A DNA stretch of 64,000 bases. It comes from Micropruina sonneratiae (GTDB lineage: Bacteria; Actinomycetota; Actinomycetes; Propionibacteriales; Propionibacteriaceae). The notes beneath the pieces were generated by a model that did not search any database, was not told the DNA's origin, and saw only the letters and a list, made by a program, of their open reading frames with translations. The stretch is from NCBI RefSeq assembly GCF_025972045.1, contig NZ_JAPDHX010000001.1:209181-273180 (forward strand). Direction: 5' to 3'. This document shows positions 1-7,805 of the stretch, piece by piece (the stretch's first letter is position 1; the number at the start of each line of letters is the position of its first letter). The translations under genes were made by a program, and so were the position numbers.

Positions 1-1011
1 ATAGCGGGAGACGGGACGGGCCACGTCGTGGTTGCCCAGCACCCAGGTCGGCGGGGCGCCGACGGATGCGTGCGAGTCGATGGTCCGGTCGATCACCGCC
101 CGGAGGTCGCCGGGCAGCCATGGCGCGGTCAGGAAGTCGAAGTTGAACGCGGTGTGCAGTTCGTCGGGCCGCAGGTACGCCACCAGCCGATGTGCCCGGC
201 CGACCCAGATCTCGCCGCAGAACGCCCGGGACGGGCTGTACTCGTCGGCCACCGTGCGCCACTCGCGGAAGATGTCGTGCACCCTCGGCTGGTCCCAGTG
301 CGGGTGGTCGTGCTCGGCGTCGTCCTCGAGCGGGAACTCCAGGCCGTTGAGGTCGGGCAGCGCCCAGTCCTTCTCCAGCCCGTGCGCGACGTCGATCCGG
401 AAGCCGTCGATCCCCCGGTCGAACCAGAACCGCAGGCTGGTCTCGAACTCGGCCCTGATCGCCGGACTGCGCCAGTTCACGTCCGGCTGCTCGGGGGTGA
501 ACAGGTGCAGATACCACTGGCCGTCGGCGACGCGCGTCCAGGCCGGACCGCCGAACGTGCTCTGCCAGTCGTTCGGCGGCAGTTCGCCGCCGGCGCCGCG
601 GCCGTCGCGGAAGATGAACAGGTCGCGCTCCGGCGAGCCCGGACCCGCGGCGAGGGCCCGCTGGAACAGCACGTGCTGGTCGGAGGTGTGGTTCGGGACG
701 ATGTCAATGATCACCTTGATGCCGGCTTCGTGGGCCTCGGCGATCAGGGCGTCGGCCTCGGCCAGGGTGCCGAAGACAGGCTCGATGTCGCGGTAGTCGC
801 TGACGTCGTAGCCGGCGTCCTTCATCGGTGAGGGGTACCACGGGCTGATCCAGATGGCGTCGACGCCCAGCGCCGCCAGGTGGGGAAGCTTCGACCGGAT
901 GCCGGCGACATCGCCCACCCCGTCACCGTCGGCGTCGGCGAAGCTGCGCGGATACACCTGATACACCACCGCGTGCCGCCACCAGTCGTCGTCTGCGTTC
1001 CGACCCTGCAT
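1..1011 (-). CDS. GH13 alpha-glucosidase (partial, C-terminus outside window)
   Basis: The first 337 residues of a glycoside hydrolase family 13 enzyme that cleaves alpha-glucosidic bonds in short oligosaccharides, probably in the cytoplasm because no signal peptide is visible. The barrel begins at VVYQVYPRSF near residue 15. Region I (DIVPNHTS) places His108. Region II (GFRIDVAHG) supplies the nucleophile Asp207, region III (GEIWV) the acid/base Glu267, and region IV (LGNHD) Asp329, so all catalytic residues are present. The ATG at 1011 follows a purine-rich AAGGGG. It is divergent from a LacI-type regulator and shares its operator, so it is probably induced by its sugar. The exact substrate (maltose, isomaltose or trehalose type) cannot be told. 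Confidence 0.93.
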   Translation of the reverse strand, partial: MQGRNADDDWWRHAVVYQVYPRSFADADGDGVGDVAGIRSKLPHLAALGVDAIWISPWYPSPMKDAGYDVSDYRDIEPVFGTLAEADALIAEAHEAGIKVIIDIVPNHTSDQHVLFQRALAAGPGSPERDLFIFRDGRGAGGELPPNDWQSTFGGPAWTRVADGQWYLHLFTPEQPDVNWRSPAIRAEFETSLRFWFDRGIDGFRIDVAHGLEKDWALPDLNGLEFPLEDDAEHDHPHWDQPRVHDIFREWRTVADEYSPSRAFCGEIWVGRAHRLVAYLRPDELHTAFNFDFLTAPWLPGDLRAVIDRTIDSHASVGAPPTWVLGNHDVARPVSRY

Positions 1012-1021
1012 TTTCCAACCC

Positions 1022-1050
1022 CTTTACCGGTATAGTCTGTACCGGTAAAG
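1022..1050. promoter_or_regulatory. Divergent LacI-type double operator
   Basis: A perfect inverted repeat with 11-bp arms (CTTTACCGGTA / TACCGGTAAAG) separated by 7 bp. Each arm also contains its own 8-bp palindrome TACCGGTA (1025-1032 and 1040-1047), centred 15 bp apart. A central CG is typical of LacI-family operators. The site lies between the GH13 gene and the regulator gene, just upstream of the GH13 ribosome binding site, so binding should block transcription of the hydrolase and possibly of the regulator itself. Confidence 0.8.
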
Positions 1051-1111
1051 TATCGTCGCGGTAGCAGCAGCGCAAGTCCCGCGGAGAGCTCGATCACAGG
1101 AGGGGGTGCCG

Positions 1112-2119
1112 GTGCCTAAGGTGACCCTGCAGTCCATCGCCGCCCGGCTGGGCGTCAGCCGGATGACGGTCTCGAACGCCTTCTCGCGCCCCGACCAGCT
1201 GTCGGCGCAACTGCGCGAGCGCATCCTGGCCGAGGCGGCGCAACTGGGCTACACGGGCCCCGACCCGGCCGCCCGCTCGCTGGCCCGCGGGACGTCGGGA
1301 GCGATCGGCGTGCTCTGGACGGAACCGTTGCGCCTCGCCCTCTCGGACGCCGTCACCGCCGGTTTCCTGGGCGCCCTTGCCGACGAGCTGAGCGGCGACG
1401 GACTGGCCCTGACCCTGCTGCCACCCACCGTGCCCGCCCACGACATCGCCATGGACGGCGCAATCGCCTACTCATCCCCCCTGGACTCGCCCAGCATGCG
1501 CTGGCTGCGCCGGCGCAGGGTGCCGGTCGTCGGAGTCGACATGGCTTGGCCGGACGGCCCGTCGGTGACCATCCACGACCGCGAGGGGGCCAGGGACGCC
1601 GCCGCCCACCTGCTGGGGCTCGGCCATCGCCGCATCGCCGTCCTCACCCAGGCCGGCGGGGGCGATGCGGGACCGGGAGAACGCGTCGCCGGCTGGCTGG
1701 AGGGGCTCGGCGGGATCAAGCCGGTGGTGAGCCTCGTCCACGTCTATGCCGACAACCGGGCCGTGATCGTCGACCTGCTCCGCCGGGTCAGGCCCACGGC
1801 CGTGCTGTGCCTGACCGACCTGGTCGCGGCCCAGGTGCTGGCCGTCGCCGCCGAACTGGAACTCAGCGTGCCCGGCGAGTTGTCGGTGATCGGCTTCGAC
1901 GACCATCCGATCGCGGCCGGGCTCGGCCTGACCACGGTCGCGCAGGACGTGGACGCCAAGGGCCGGGCCGCCGCCCAGCTCATGCGCGACCTGCTGGCGA
2001 GGGAGGCCGGCTCGGAGGCCGAGCCGCCGGCCGGGGTCCGGCTCGGCGTCGAGCTGGTGCTGCGCGGCAGCACCGGCCCCGCCCCCTCGACCACGGGGGC
2101 TGTCCGGGGCCGCTACTAG
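1112..2119 (+). CDS. LacI-family transcriptional repressor
   Basis: A sugar-responsive DNA-binding repressor. The N-terminal helix-turn-helix (VTLQSIAARLGVSRMTVSNAF, described here by its ends) occupies about residues 3-27 and is followed by a periplasmic-binding-protein-like effector domain. The C-terminal part has the usual VIGFDDHPIA stretch. GTG at 1112 is preferred over the in-frame GTG at 1106 because AGGAGG (1098-1103) lies 8 bases before 1112 but only 2 before 1106. That gives about 335 residues, normal for the family. The divergent GH13 gene and the double operator between them make it the likely local regulator of alpha-glucoside use. Confidence 0.93.
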   Translation: MPKVTLQSIAARLGVSRMTVSNAFSRPDQLSAQLRERILAEAAQLGYTGPDPAARSLARGTSGAIGVLWTEPLRLALSDAVTAGFLGALADELSGDGLALTLLPPTVPAHDIAMDGAIAYSSPLDSPSMRWLRRRRVPVVGVDMAWPDGPSVTIHDREGARDAAAHLLGLGHRRIAVLTQAGGGDAGPGERVAGWLEGLGGIKPVVSLVHVYADNRAVIVDLLRRVRPTAVLCLTDLVAAQVLAVAAELELSVPGELSVIGFDDHPIAAGLGLTTVAQDVDAKGRAAAQLMRDLLAREAGSEAEPPAGVRLGVELVLRGSTGPAPSTTGAVRGRY

Positions 2120-2122
2120 CAT
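2117..2122 (+). promoter_or_regulatory. -10 element (TAGCAT), leaderless start
   Basis: TAGCAT lies 6 bases before the ATG at 2129, so transcription would start on or next to the start codon. Its TAG is also the stop codon of the preceding LacI-type gene. No Shine-Dalgarno sequence precedes the ATG. Confidence 0.6.
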
Positions 2123-2128
2123 GCGGCC

Positions 2129-3772
2129 ATGCCCACACCGCAGCCCGGACGTCGCAGCCGTTGGCTGATCGTCGTCATCGTGACGGTGGTCGTGGCCGTC
2201 GGGGGCGGCTTCCTCGCCTGGCGCGCGGTGACAGACCCGCTACCCGCCGCCACCGCCGCGGCGCAGCGGGCGGCCGACGCGTTGGCCGCCCGGTCGATCG
2301 GTGACGGCTCGTTCGGTTCCAGCGTGGGCCCTGCCGAGCTCGACGACCTGGCTGCGACACTGCGCGGCATGGGCACGCTGCGGCCCACCGTCACCGTCGA
2401 GTCGGTGCAACTGCGCGACGACGGACGCGAGGGCACCGCACGGCTGCGCGCCGAATGGGTCATCCACGCCGGCAAACCGGTCTGGATCCAGGACGCCTAC
2501 CTGCGGCTGGTGCGCGGCGCGGACGGCTGGACGGGGGTGTGGGACCGTGACCTGATCGCGTCCGGACTGGCGGTGGACGACCGGCTGCGCGCCGTGCGGC
2601 TGGCACCGACCCGCGGCGAGATCCTGGGCGCCGGCGACGAGCGGCTGGTGTGGAACGCCGACGCAAAGCGGATCGGGCTGGACAAGACCCTGATCGCGGC
2701 CGACGCGCAGCCCAGGGCCGCCTCCCGGCTCGCGAAGGCGGTCGGCATCGACGTCGACGCCTACGTGGCCAAGGTCGCGGCGTACGGTCCCAAGGCCTAC
2801 GTCGAGGCGACGGTGATCCGCGCCGTCGGCAGCGCCGAGTGGCCCACGTTGACCGCGGCGCGGGCCGTCGAGGGTGTCAGGGTGTTCGACACCGTCCGCC
2901 CACTGGCGCTGTCACCGACCTTCGCCCGGCAACTGCTGGGCAGCGTCGGCGAGGCGACCGCCGACCTGATCGACCACTCCGACGGCACCATCCGGGCCGG
3001 CGACCTGGTCGGGCTGGGCGGCCTGCAGCGGGTGCACAATGCCGAGCTGATGGGGGTCACCGGGTTCGTCGTGCAGTCCTACCCGAAGGACCACCCCGAG
3101 GATCCGACCGAGCTGTTCCGGGTGGACTCGGTGCCCGGCAGTTCGCTGCGGCTGACCCTCGACGCCGGCCTGCAACAACGAGCCGAAGCCCTGGTGAATC
3201 GGTCCTCCGGCAGGTCGGCGGCGGTGCTGCTGCGACCCTCCGACGGGGCGATCCTGGCACTCGCCAGCCGTCCCGGCGCGACCACGGCCACCACTCAGCG
3301 GGTCTATCCCGACGACTTCGCGCCGGTGAGCGCCGTGGCCGGCGACGGCGACACGGCGGGTGCGCTGCGGCTGCTGGGCGTGACCGAGCCGTTCGGGCTG
3401 GGCGTGGACACCTTCGGCGCCGACCTCGAGGGCGGCACGCTGCGGCTGTCGCCGTTGTCCATGGCCGTGGCGACGGCCTCGGTGGCCCGGGGCAGCACCG
3501 TCGTGCCGGCACTGCTGGCCGACGAGACGTCGACCCAGGCCGCCGAGTCGATCACCCCGGCGCAGGCCGAACGGGCCCGCCGGGCCATGGTCGAGCGGGC
3601 CGGATCCACGGTCCTGGCCGGCCTCCGCAAGGCCACCGGCGCGAGGCTGCCGGCCGACGGCGATGGCAAGTTCTGGACCGTGGCGGTCCGCGGCGACCTG
3701 GTCGTGGTCGGCTACGACTCCGACAAGGGGTCGGTGGCCCTTACCGCTGCGCTGCTGCGCGCGGCCGGCTGA
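2129..3772 (+). CDS. Penicillin-binding-protein-like protein lacking catalytic motifs
   Basis: A 547-residue, membrane-anchored relative of class B penicillin-binding proteins. Visible order: one TM segment (about residues 12-32), an NTF2-like MecA-N domain (about 35-145), a dimerisation region with RGEILGAGDERLV, then a transpeptidase-like domain from LRLTLDAGLQQRAEALV onward. The stretch that should hold SxxK and SxN is missing: ILALASRPG runs within about 40 residues into FGLGVDTFG, and the last motif reads KATGAR instead of KTG. No active-site serine is recognisable, so it is probably a non-catalytic scaffold or regulatory homologue. The frame is open throughout, so this is not simple decay. 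Confidence 0.82.
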   Translation: MPTPQPGRRSRWLIVVIVTVVVAVGGGFLAWRAVTDPLPAATAAAQRAADALAARSIGDGSFGSSVGPAELDDLAATLRGMGTLRPTVTVESVQLRDDGREGTARLRAEWVIHAGKPVWIQDAYLRLVRGADGWTGVWDRDLIASGLAVDDRLRAVRLAPTRGEILGAGDERLVWNADAKRIGLDKTLIAADAQPRAASRLAKAVGIDVDAYVAKVAAYGPKAYVEATVIRAVGSAEWPTLTAARAVEGVRVFDTVRPLALSPTFARQLLGSVGEATADLIDHSDGTIRAGDLVGLGGLQRVHNAELMGVTGFVVQSYPKDHPEDPTELFRVDSVPGSSLRLTLDAGLQQRAEALVNRSSGRSAAVLLRPSDGAILALASRPGATTATTQRVYPDDFAPVSAVAGDGDTAGALRLLGVTEPFGLGVDTFGADLEGGTLRLSPLSMAVATASVARGSTVVPALLADETSTQAAESITPAQAERARRAMVERAGSTVLAGLRKATGARLPADGDGKFWTVAVRGDLVVVGYDSDKGSVALTAALLRAAG

Positions 3773-3786
3773 GGGTGGCGGGCTCC

Positions 3787-3792
3787 TAGACT
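3787..3792 (+). promoter_or_regulatory. -10 element (TAGACT), leaderless start
   Basis: TAGACT lies 6 bases upstream of the ATG at 3799. There is no ribosome binding site between them, fitting a leaderless transcript. Confidence 0.6.
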
Positions 3793-3798
3793 GGCGAC

Positions 3799-4242
3799 AT
3801 GCGCCGCCTCGGATGCCTCGCCGCCCTCGTCCTGCTGAGTGCCTGCTCGATGACGGGGCCCGGCCAGACAGCTGCTCCGGGAGGCACCCCCAGTCCGGGC
3901 GGCTCGCGGTTCTCGACCGCTCCGCCACTGCCCAGCGCCGGCACGCCGTCCGGGACGCCCGTGCCGTTGCCGCAGGCGCGGCTCGAGGCGATCCGCAGCG
4001 ACCTGACCGGACGCGGGGTGGCGATCGCCGATCTCGTCGTGACCAGCACCGAAGCGGTCACCTTCAACGACTCCTCGCTGGGCTGTCCCAAGCCCGGCGT
4101 CCAGTACACCCAGGCCCTCGTTCCGGGCATGCGGGTGGTGGTCCAGGCCGGCGGCCGCGACTACGACTACCGGTTCGGCCGCGGTGATACGCCGACCCTG
4201 TGCGAACAGCCGGGGCCGGGCGCCACCTCGACCACCCGCTGA
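3799..4242 (+). CDS. Putative lipoprotein
   Basis: A 147-residue secreted lipoprotein. The signal peptide MRRLGCLAALVLLSAC ends in the lipobox LLSAC, with Cys16 as the lipidated residue. A P/S/G/T-rich spacer follows, then a small folded region with DSSLGCPKPG and MRVVVQAGGRDYDYRF, ending in a second cysteine (LCEQP) that could pair with the first. Similar SLGCP-type domains occur in uncharacterised envelope proteins of several phyla. No function can be assigned. It is convergent with the subtilisin-like protease gene and separated from it by a strong hairpin. Confidence 0.85.
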   Translation: MRRLGCLAALVLLSACSMTGPGQTAAPGGTPSPGGSRFSTAPPLPSAGTPSGTPVPLPQARLEAIRSDLTGRGVAIADLVVTSTEAVTFNDSSLGCPKPGVQYTQALVPGMRVVVQAGGRDYDYRFGRGDTPTLCEQPGPGATSTTR

Positions 4243-4265
4243 CCGTCCCGACCACGGCACGAAAA

Positions 4266-4299
4266 GCCGACGCCCCCGGGAGAACCCGGGGGCGTCGGC
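4266..4299. terminator. Strong hairpin terminator between convergent genes
   Basis: A perfect 15-bp stem (GCCGACGCCCCCGGG and its complement) with an AGAA loop. On the minus strand the stem is followed by TTTTC, so it fits intrinsic termination of the protease gene best. It probably also stops readthrough from the lipoprotein gene. Confidence 0.85.
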
Positions 4300-4315
4300 G
4301 TCGTGCTCAGGACCG

Positions 4316-7300
4316 TTACGGCGTCGGCAGCGTCAGCGCCTCATCCATTCCGGCCTTGTTGTCGAGGACGACGACCATGGTGCCCAGCGGCTGCTGGTCG
4401 GCCACTGCGTCGGCGTCCACACTCACCTCGACGGTGCGGCTGCCGTTGACCGGCACGGTGGCGAATCCGCCGTTGCTGATCGAGGGCTGCCACGGGTTGT
4501 AGCTCGCCAGTCCCGGCATCTCGTCCGCTGCCGCGGAGTTCAGGATGCTGTAGCTCGCCACCCCGTAGTCGAACGTTCCCGAGTCCTCGCTGATGCCGAG
4601 GTCACTGGCGTACACCGGCAACAGGATGGTGCTGCTGTCGGTGGGGGCCTGGGCGTAGAAGCCGGCCGCGTAGGTGGCGCGGTTGGCGATGTCGTACAGG
4701 AACACCTCGGTGATCCCGTTCGGGTCGTCGGCCCGGATGATGCCGGAGTCGTAGCTGAACACGATCCAGTCCGGGTTGCCGTCGCGGTCGCTGTCGATCA
4801 GGACGTCGAACTCCTGGGTGGCAGCAGTCGACCAGCGGCTCCAGTTGTTCACCGCGAAGACCAGCAACTGGTCGTCGCCGTCGGCGAAGGACTGCACGCC
4901 CGCCGCCCGAAGGTCGAACCCGCGACCCATGGTCGAGGACACGTCCTTCTCGTCACGCAGGCCCCAGGTGTAGAAGTCGGCCGCCGCGGGCAGCGCACCG
5001 TTGGGGTTGGTCAGCTTGACGTTGACGGTGGTCGGCGCCGCCGGCTCGGTCGGCTCCGGCGTGGGCTCGGCCGTGGTCTCGCTCGGGCTCGGGCTCGGCG
5101 AGGTGGTGATCTCGGTCGGGCTCGGGCTCGGTGAGGTGGTGGTCTCGCTCGGGCTCGGGCTCGGCGAGGTGGTGGTCTCGCTCGGGCTCGGGCTGGGCGA
5201 ACCGCTCGAGCTCGGGTTCGGCTTGGGCTTGCCCCTGCCGTCGACCTTGGTCTGGACCGACTTGCCGCCGGTGATCTTCACCGTCTTCTTGCCGGTCGTC
5301 TTGGCGGTGGTGTCCACCACCGACTGGCTCGCCTCGACCATGGCCTGGGCGCGCGGCACCAGCAGGTACGGCACCCGCAGGGTGCCCTTGCCGTTGGAGC
5401 CGATCTTGATGTTGCCCGACACCTCACGCAGGTTGAACAGGTCGTCGGAACTGAGCGAGGTGCCGACGTCGGAGCCCTTCACGGTGAGCTTGACAGTGAC
5501 CTTCTTGCTGCTCTTCGCCGGCACCGTCAGCAGCTTCTTGCTGAACGTGACCTTGGCCTTGCTCGACTGGGAGGTCGCTTGGTTGGCCAGCGTGAAGATG
5601 ACCCGTTTGGAACCCTTGTTCACCAGCGTGATGGTCTTGGTGTAGCTCTTGGTGCCGCGGATGTTCTTGAACCCGAAGCTCAAGGTGGCCTCGGAGACCT
5701 TTCCGGCCGCGGTCTTGTGCTGGTCGCCGATCGCGTAGATCGAGGTGTTCACGACCTGCTTGGTGTCGACCAGTCCGCCGCCCAGGGTGAGCCGGTAACC
5801 GCTCACCTTGGCCGGATCGGCGGTGCTGACCAGAGCCGCGCTGATCGCGTTGGAGCTCCAGCCCTTGTGCGCCTGCCTGGCCAGCGCCGCGACGCCGGCG
5901 ACGTGCGGGGCCGCCATCGACGTGCCGGAGATGGTCGCCGGACCGTTGCCGGTGCCGACGCCGGTGGACACGATGCTGACGCCGGGCGCCGAGATCGACG
6001 GCTTCAGGCCGCTGTCGTTGTTGCGCGGGCCGCCAGAGCTGAACGAGGCGTACGCCTTGAAGTCCGGATTCTGCAGGTCCTTGGCGCTCAGCGTGAGGTC
6101 CGTGCCCGCGGCCGCCACCAGGGCGGCCCCGTCCGAGCTGCGGACGCCCAGGAACGGAATGGTGACCGTGTAGGCCTCACCGGTGTCGGGGTTGCTGGTG
6201 ATCTCACCCTCGACCGGCGGGTAGCTGTCCACGTTGTTGACCATGATGACCGCGTCCGCGCCGGCCTGCTGGCCGAAGATCGCCTTGGCGACCCGGGCGC
6301 AGGTGCCGCGGTTCACGATCGCGATCTGCAGCGGGGCGCTGGGGTCGGAACTGATCCCGGCGGCGGTGAACGAGGCGGTGTCGCAGCCCAGCGAGTTGGT
6401 GTTGACGATCGTGTACGGGCCTTCCGGCAGGTTGGCGCCGTTGGCGTTTACGGCGTCCATCGTGGTGCCACCGAAGCTCAGCGAGGCACCCGGGAAGGTC
6501 GCCGTGGAGTCGACCGCGGCCACGCTGACGACACCCTTGCCGGTGCCGGGCGAGCCGGTCATGTACGGGTTCGGGCCGGAGTTGCCGGCCGAGGCCACAA
6601 CCACCACGCCGGCGGCCTGGGCGTTCGTCGCCGCCACCGCGGAGGGGTCGGTCGCGTCGCCGTAGGTGGAGCCGAGGGACATGTTGATGACGTCCATGTC
6701 GTGCGCCACGGCCCAGTCGATGGCCTCGGTGGTGACGTCGGTGGAGCCCTCGCAACCGAACACCTTCAGCGCGTACAGGTCGACCTTGGGCGCGACGCCC
6801 GGGCCGATCAGGAAGTCGTTGTCGGGGGTCTTGCTGTTGTAGGGGCCCTTGTAGGTGGTGCCCTCGTCGGTCACACCGTTGCCGCCGGTGGTGCCGGCCA
6901 CGTGGCTGCCGTGCCCGTTACAGTCGAGCGGGTTGGCGTCCGGCTTCGGCAACGAACCCTCGACGCTCGCGTCGTAGTCGTCGCCGACGAAGTCGTAGCC
7001 GCCCTTGACCCGGGGGGCGTTGGGTCCGAAGTACTTCGGGTTGGGGGTGTCGCTCGCCTTGGCCTTGTCGAACGCCTGCACCGTGCCCGGGCCGGCGAAG
7101 TTGGCGTGGGTGTAGTCGATGCCGGTGTCGATGATCGCGACCTTGACGCCCTCACCGCGGTACTTGCTGCTCTGCCACACCTGCGGGACGCCGAGGAACG
7201 GCACGCTGGTGGCGTTGTTGATCGTCTGTTGCTGGATCGCCCGCACCGCCTTCACACCCGGCAGCTGGGACACCGCGCGCACCTGCTTGCGCGGCAGTTG

Positions 7301-7657
7301 GACCCGCATGCCGTTGTAGGCGGACTGCATCTGCGAGAAGACCTTGCCGCCGCGTCCGGTAATCTCCTTCTTGACCCGATCCTGGGACTTCTTCAGTCCG
7401 CTGCGGATCTGGGTGACGCGGCTCGCGGAGAGCTTCTCACCGGTCTGGCCCTCGACGACGGCGACGGGGTCGCCGGTCAGTTCGACCATGACGGTGACCT
7501 TCGCGTCGGAGTCGAGGTAGGACGGGGTGAACTTCGTGTCGAGCTTCGACGACGAGGGTGCCTCGTCGAAGCGGTCGACGCCGGTATCGGCGTAGGCGAC
7601 TGTCGGGACTGCCAGGGCAAATGCGCCCGTGGCTATCAGGAGTTTCCGGCGTAGCAA
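4316..7657 (-). CDS. Secreted S8 (subtilisin-like) serine protease
   Basis: A 1113-residue extracellular protease. Order: signal peptide (about 1-23, ending AYADTG); I9-type propeptide (about 50-145); S8 domain with Asp177 (IIDTGIDYTHAN), His249 (NGHGSHVAG), oxyanion Asn359 (SAGNSG) and Ser580 (SGTSMAAPHVAG). A protease-associated domain is inserted at about 415-530. An Fn3-like region (about 650-790), an S/P/T-rich repeat linker and a C-terminal beta domain follow. No LPXTG or S-layer motif is seen. The start is TTG at 7657, preceded by AAAGG; no ATG or GTG is available in frame nearby. It probably supplies peptides from outside protein. Confidence 0.93.
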   Translation of the reverse strand: MLRRKLLIATGAFALAVPTVAYADTGVDRFDEAPSSSKLDTKFTPSYLDSDAKVTVMVELTGDPVAVVEGQTGEKLSASRVTQIRSGLKKSQDRVKKEITGRGGKVFSQMQSAYNGMRVQLPRKQVRAVSQLPGVKAVRAIQQQTINNATSVPFLGVPQVWQSSKYRGEGVKVAIIDTGIDYTHANFAGPGTVQAFDKAKASDTPNPKYFGPNAPRVKGGYDFVGDDYDASVEGSLPKPDANPLDCNGHGSHVAGTTGGNGVTDEGTTYKGPYNSKTPDNDFLIGPGVAPKVDLYALKVFGCEGSTDVTTEAIDWAVAHDMDVINMSLGSTYGDATDPSAVAATNAQAAGVVVVASAGNSGPNPYMTGSPGTGKGVVSVAAVDSTATFPGASLSFGGTTMDAVNANGANLPEGPYTIVNTNSLGCDTASFTAAGISSDPSAPLQIAIVNRGTCARVAKAIFGQQAGADAVIMVNNVDSYPPVEGEITSNPDTGEAYTVTIPFLGVRSSDGAALVAAAGTDLTLSAKDLQNPDFKAYASFSSGGPRNNDSGLKPSISAPGVSIVSTGVGTGNGPATISGTSMAAPHVAGVAALARQAHKGWSSNAISAALVSTADPAKVSGYRLTLGGGLVDTKQVVNTSIYAIGDQHKTAAGKVSEATLSFGFKNIRGTKSYTKTITLVNKGSKRVIFTLANQATSQSSKAKVTFSKKLLTVPAKSSKKVTVKLTVKGSDVGTSLSSDDLFNLREVSGNIKIGSNGKGTLRVPYLLVPRAQAMVEASQSVVDTTAKTTGKKTVKITGGKSVQTKVDGRGKPKPNPSSSGSPSPSPSETTTSPSPSPSETTTSPSPSPTEITTSPSPSPSETTAEPTPEPTEPAAPTTVNVKLTNPNGALPAAADFYTWGLRDEKDVSSTMGRGFDLRAAGVQSFADGDDQLLVFAVNNWSRWSTAATQEFDVLIDSDRDGNPDWIVFSYDSGIIRADDPNGITEVFLYDIANRATYAAGFYAQAPTDSSTILLPVYASDLGISEDSGTFDYGVASYSILNSAAADEMPGLASYNPWQPSISNGGFATVPVNGSRTVEVSVDADAVADQQPLGTMVVVLDNKAGMDEALTLPTP
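5073..5201 (-). repeat. 33-bp tandem repeats coding for SPSPSPSETTT
   Basis: Four adjacent units (5073-5102, 5103-5135, 5136-5168, 5169-5201), three of 33 bp and one of 30 bp, almost identical. They encode 11-residue repeats of Ser-Pro and Thr in the linker of the protease. Such in-frame repeats can change copy number without breaking the gene. Confidence 0.9.
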
Positions 7658-7715
7658 GATCTGCAGCCTTTCTGCACATGGGGCGACGGGAGGAGAGATG
7701 GCCCTCCCGCGGAGG

Positions 7716-7745
7716 AATCTACGTAGGCCTCCGGAGGGGAGTCAA
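7716..7745 (-). promoter_or_regulatory. Sigma-70-type promoter of the protease gene
   Basis: On the minus strand TTGACT (7745-7740) and TAGATT (7721-7716) are separated by 18 bases, close to the housekeeping consensus. Transcription would start near 7709, leaving a leader of about 50 bases before the TTG start. Confidence 0.65.
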
Positions 7746-7805
7746 CGGATCGCACAGGTGTAGTTCCCGCCTGCCACGGCGTCCGGGCGGCTGCGACACA
7801 AACCG

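Noticed and set aside
1106-1111. GTG at 1106 as start of the LacI-type regulator
   Set aside because: The ribosome binding site would be only two bases away; GTG at 1112 has normal spacing.
5579-7654. A 691-codon plus-strand open frame
   Set aside because: Antisense to the subtilisin-like protease, whose catalytic triad is intact; the frame has no family features.
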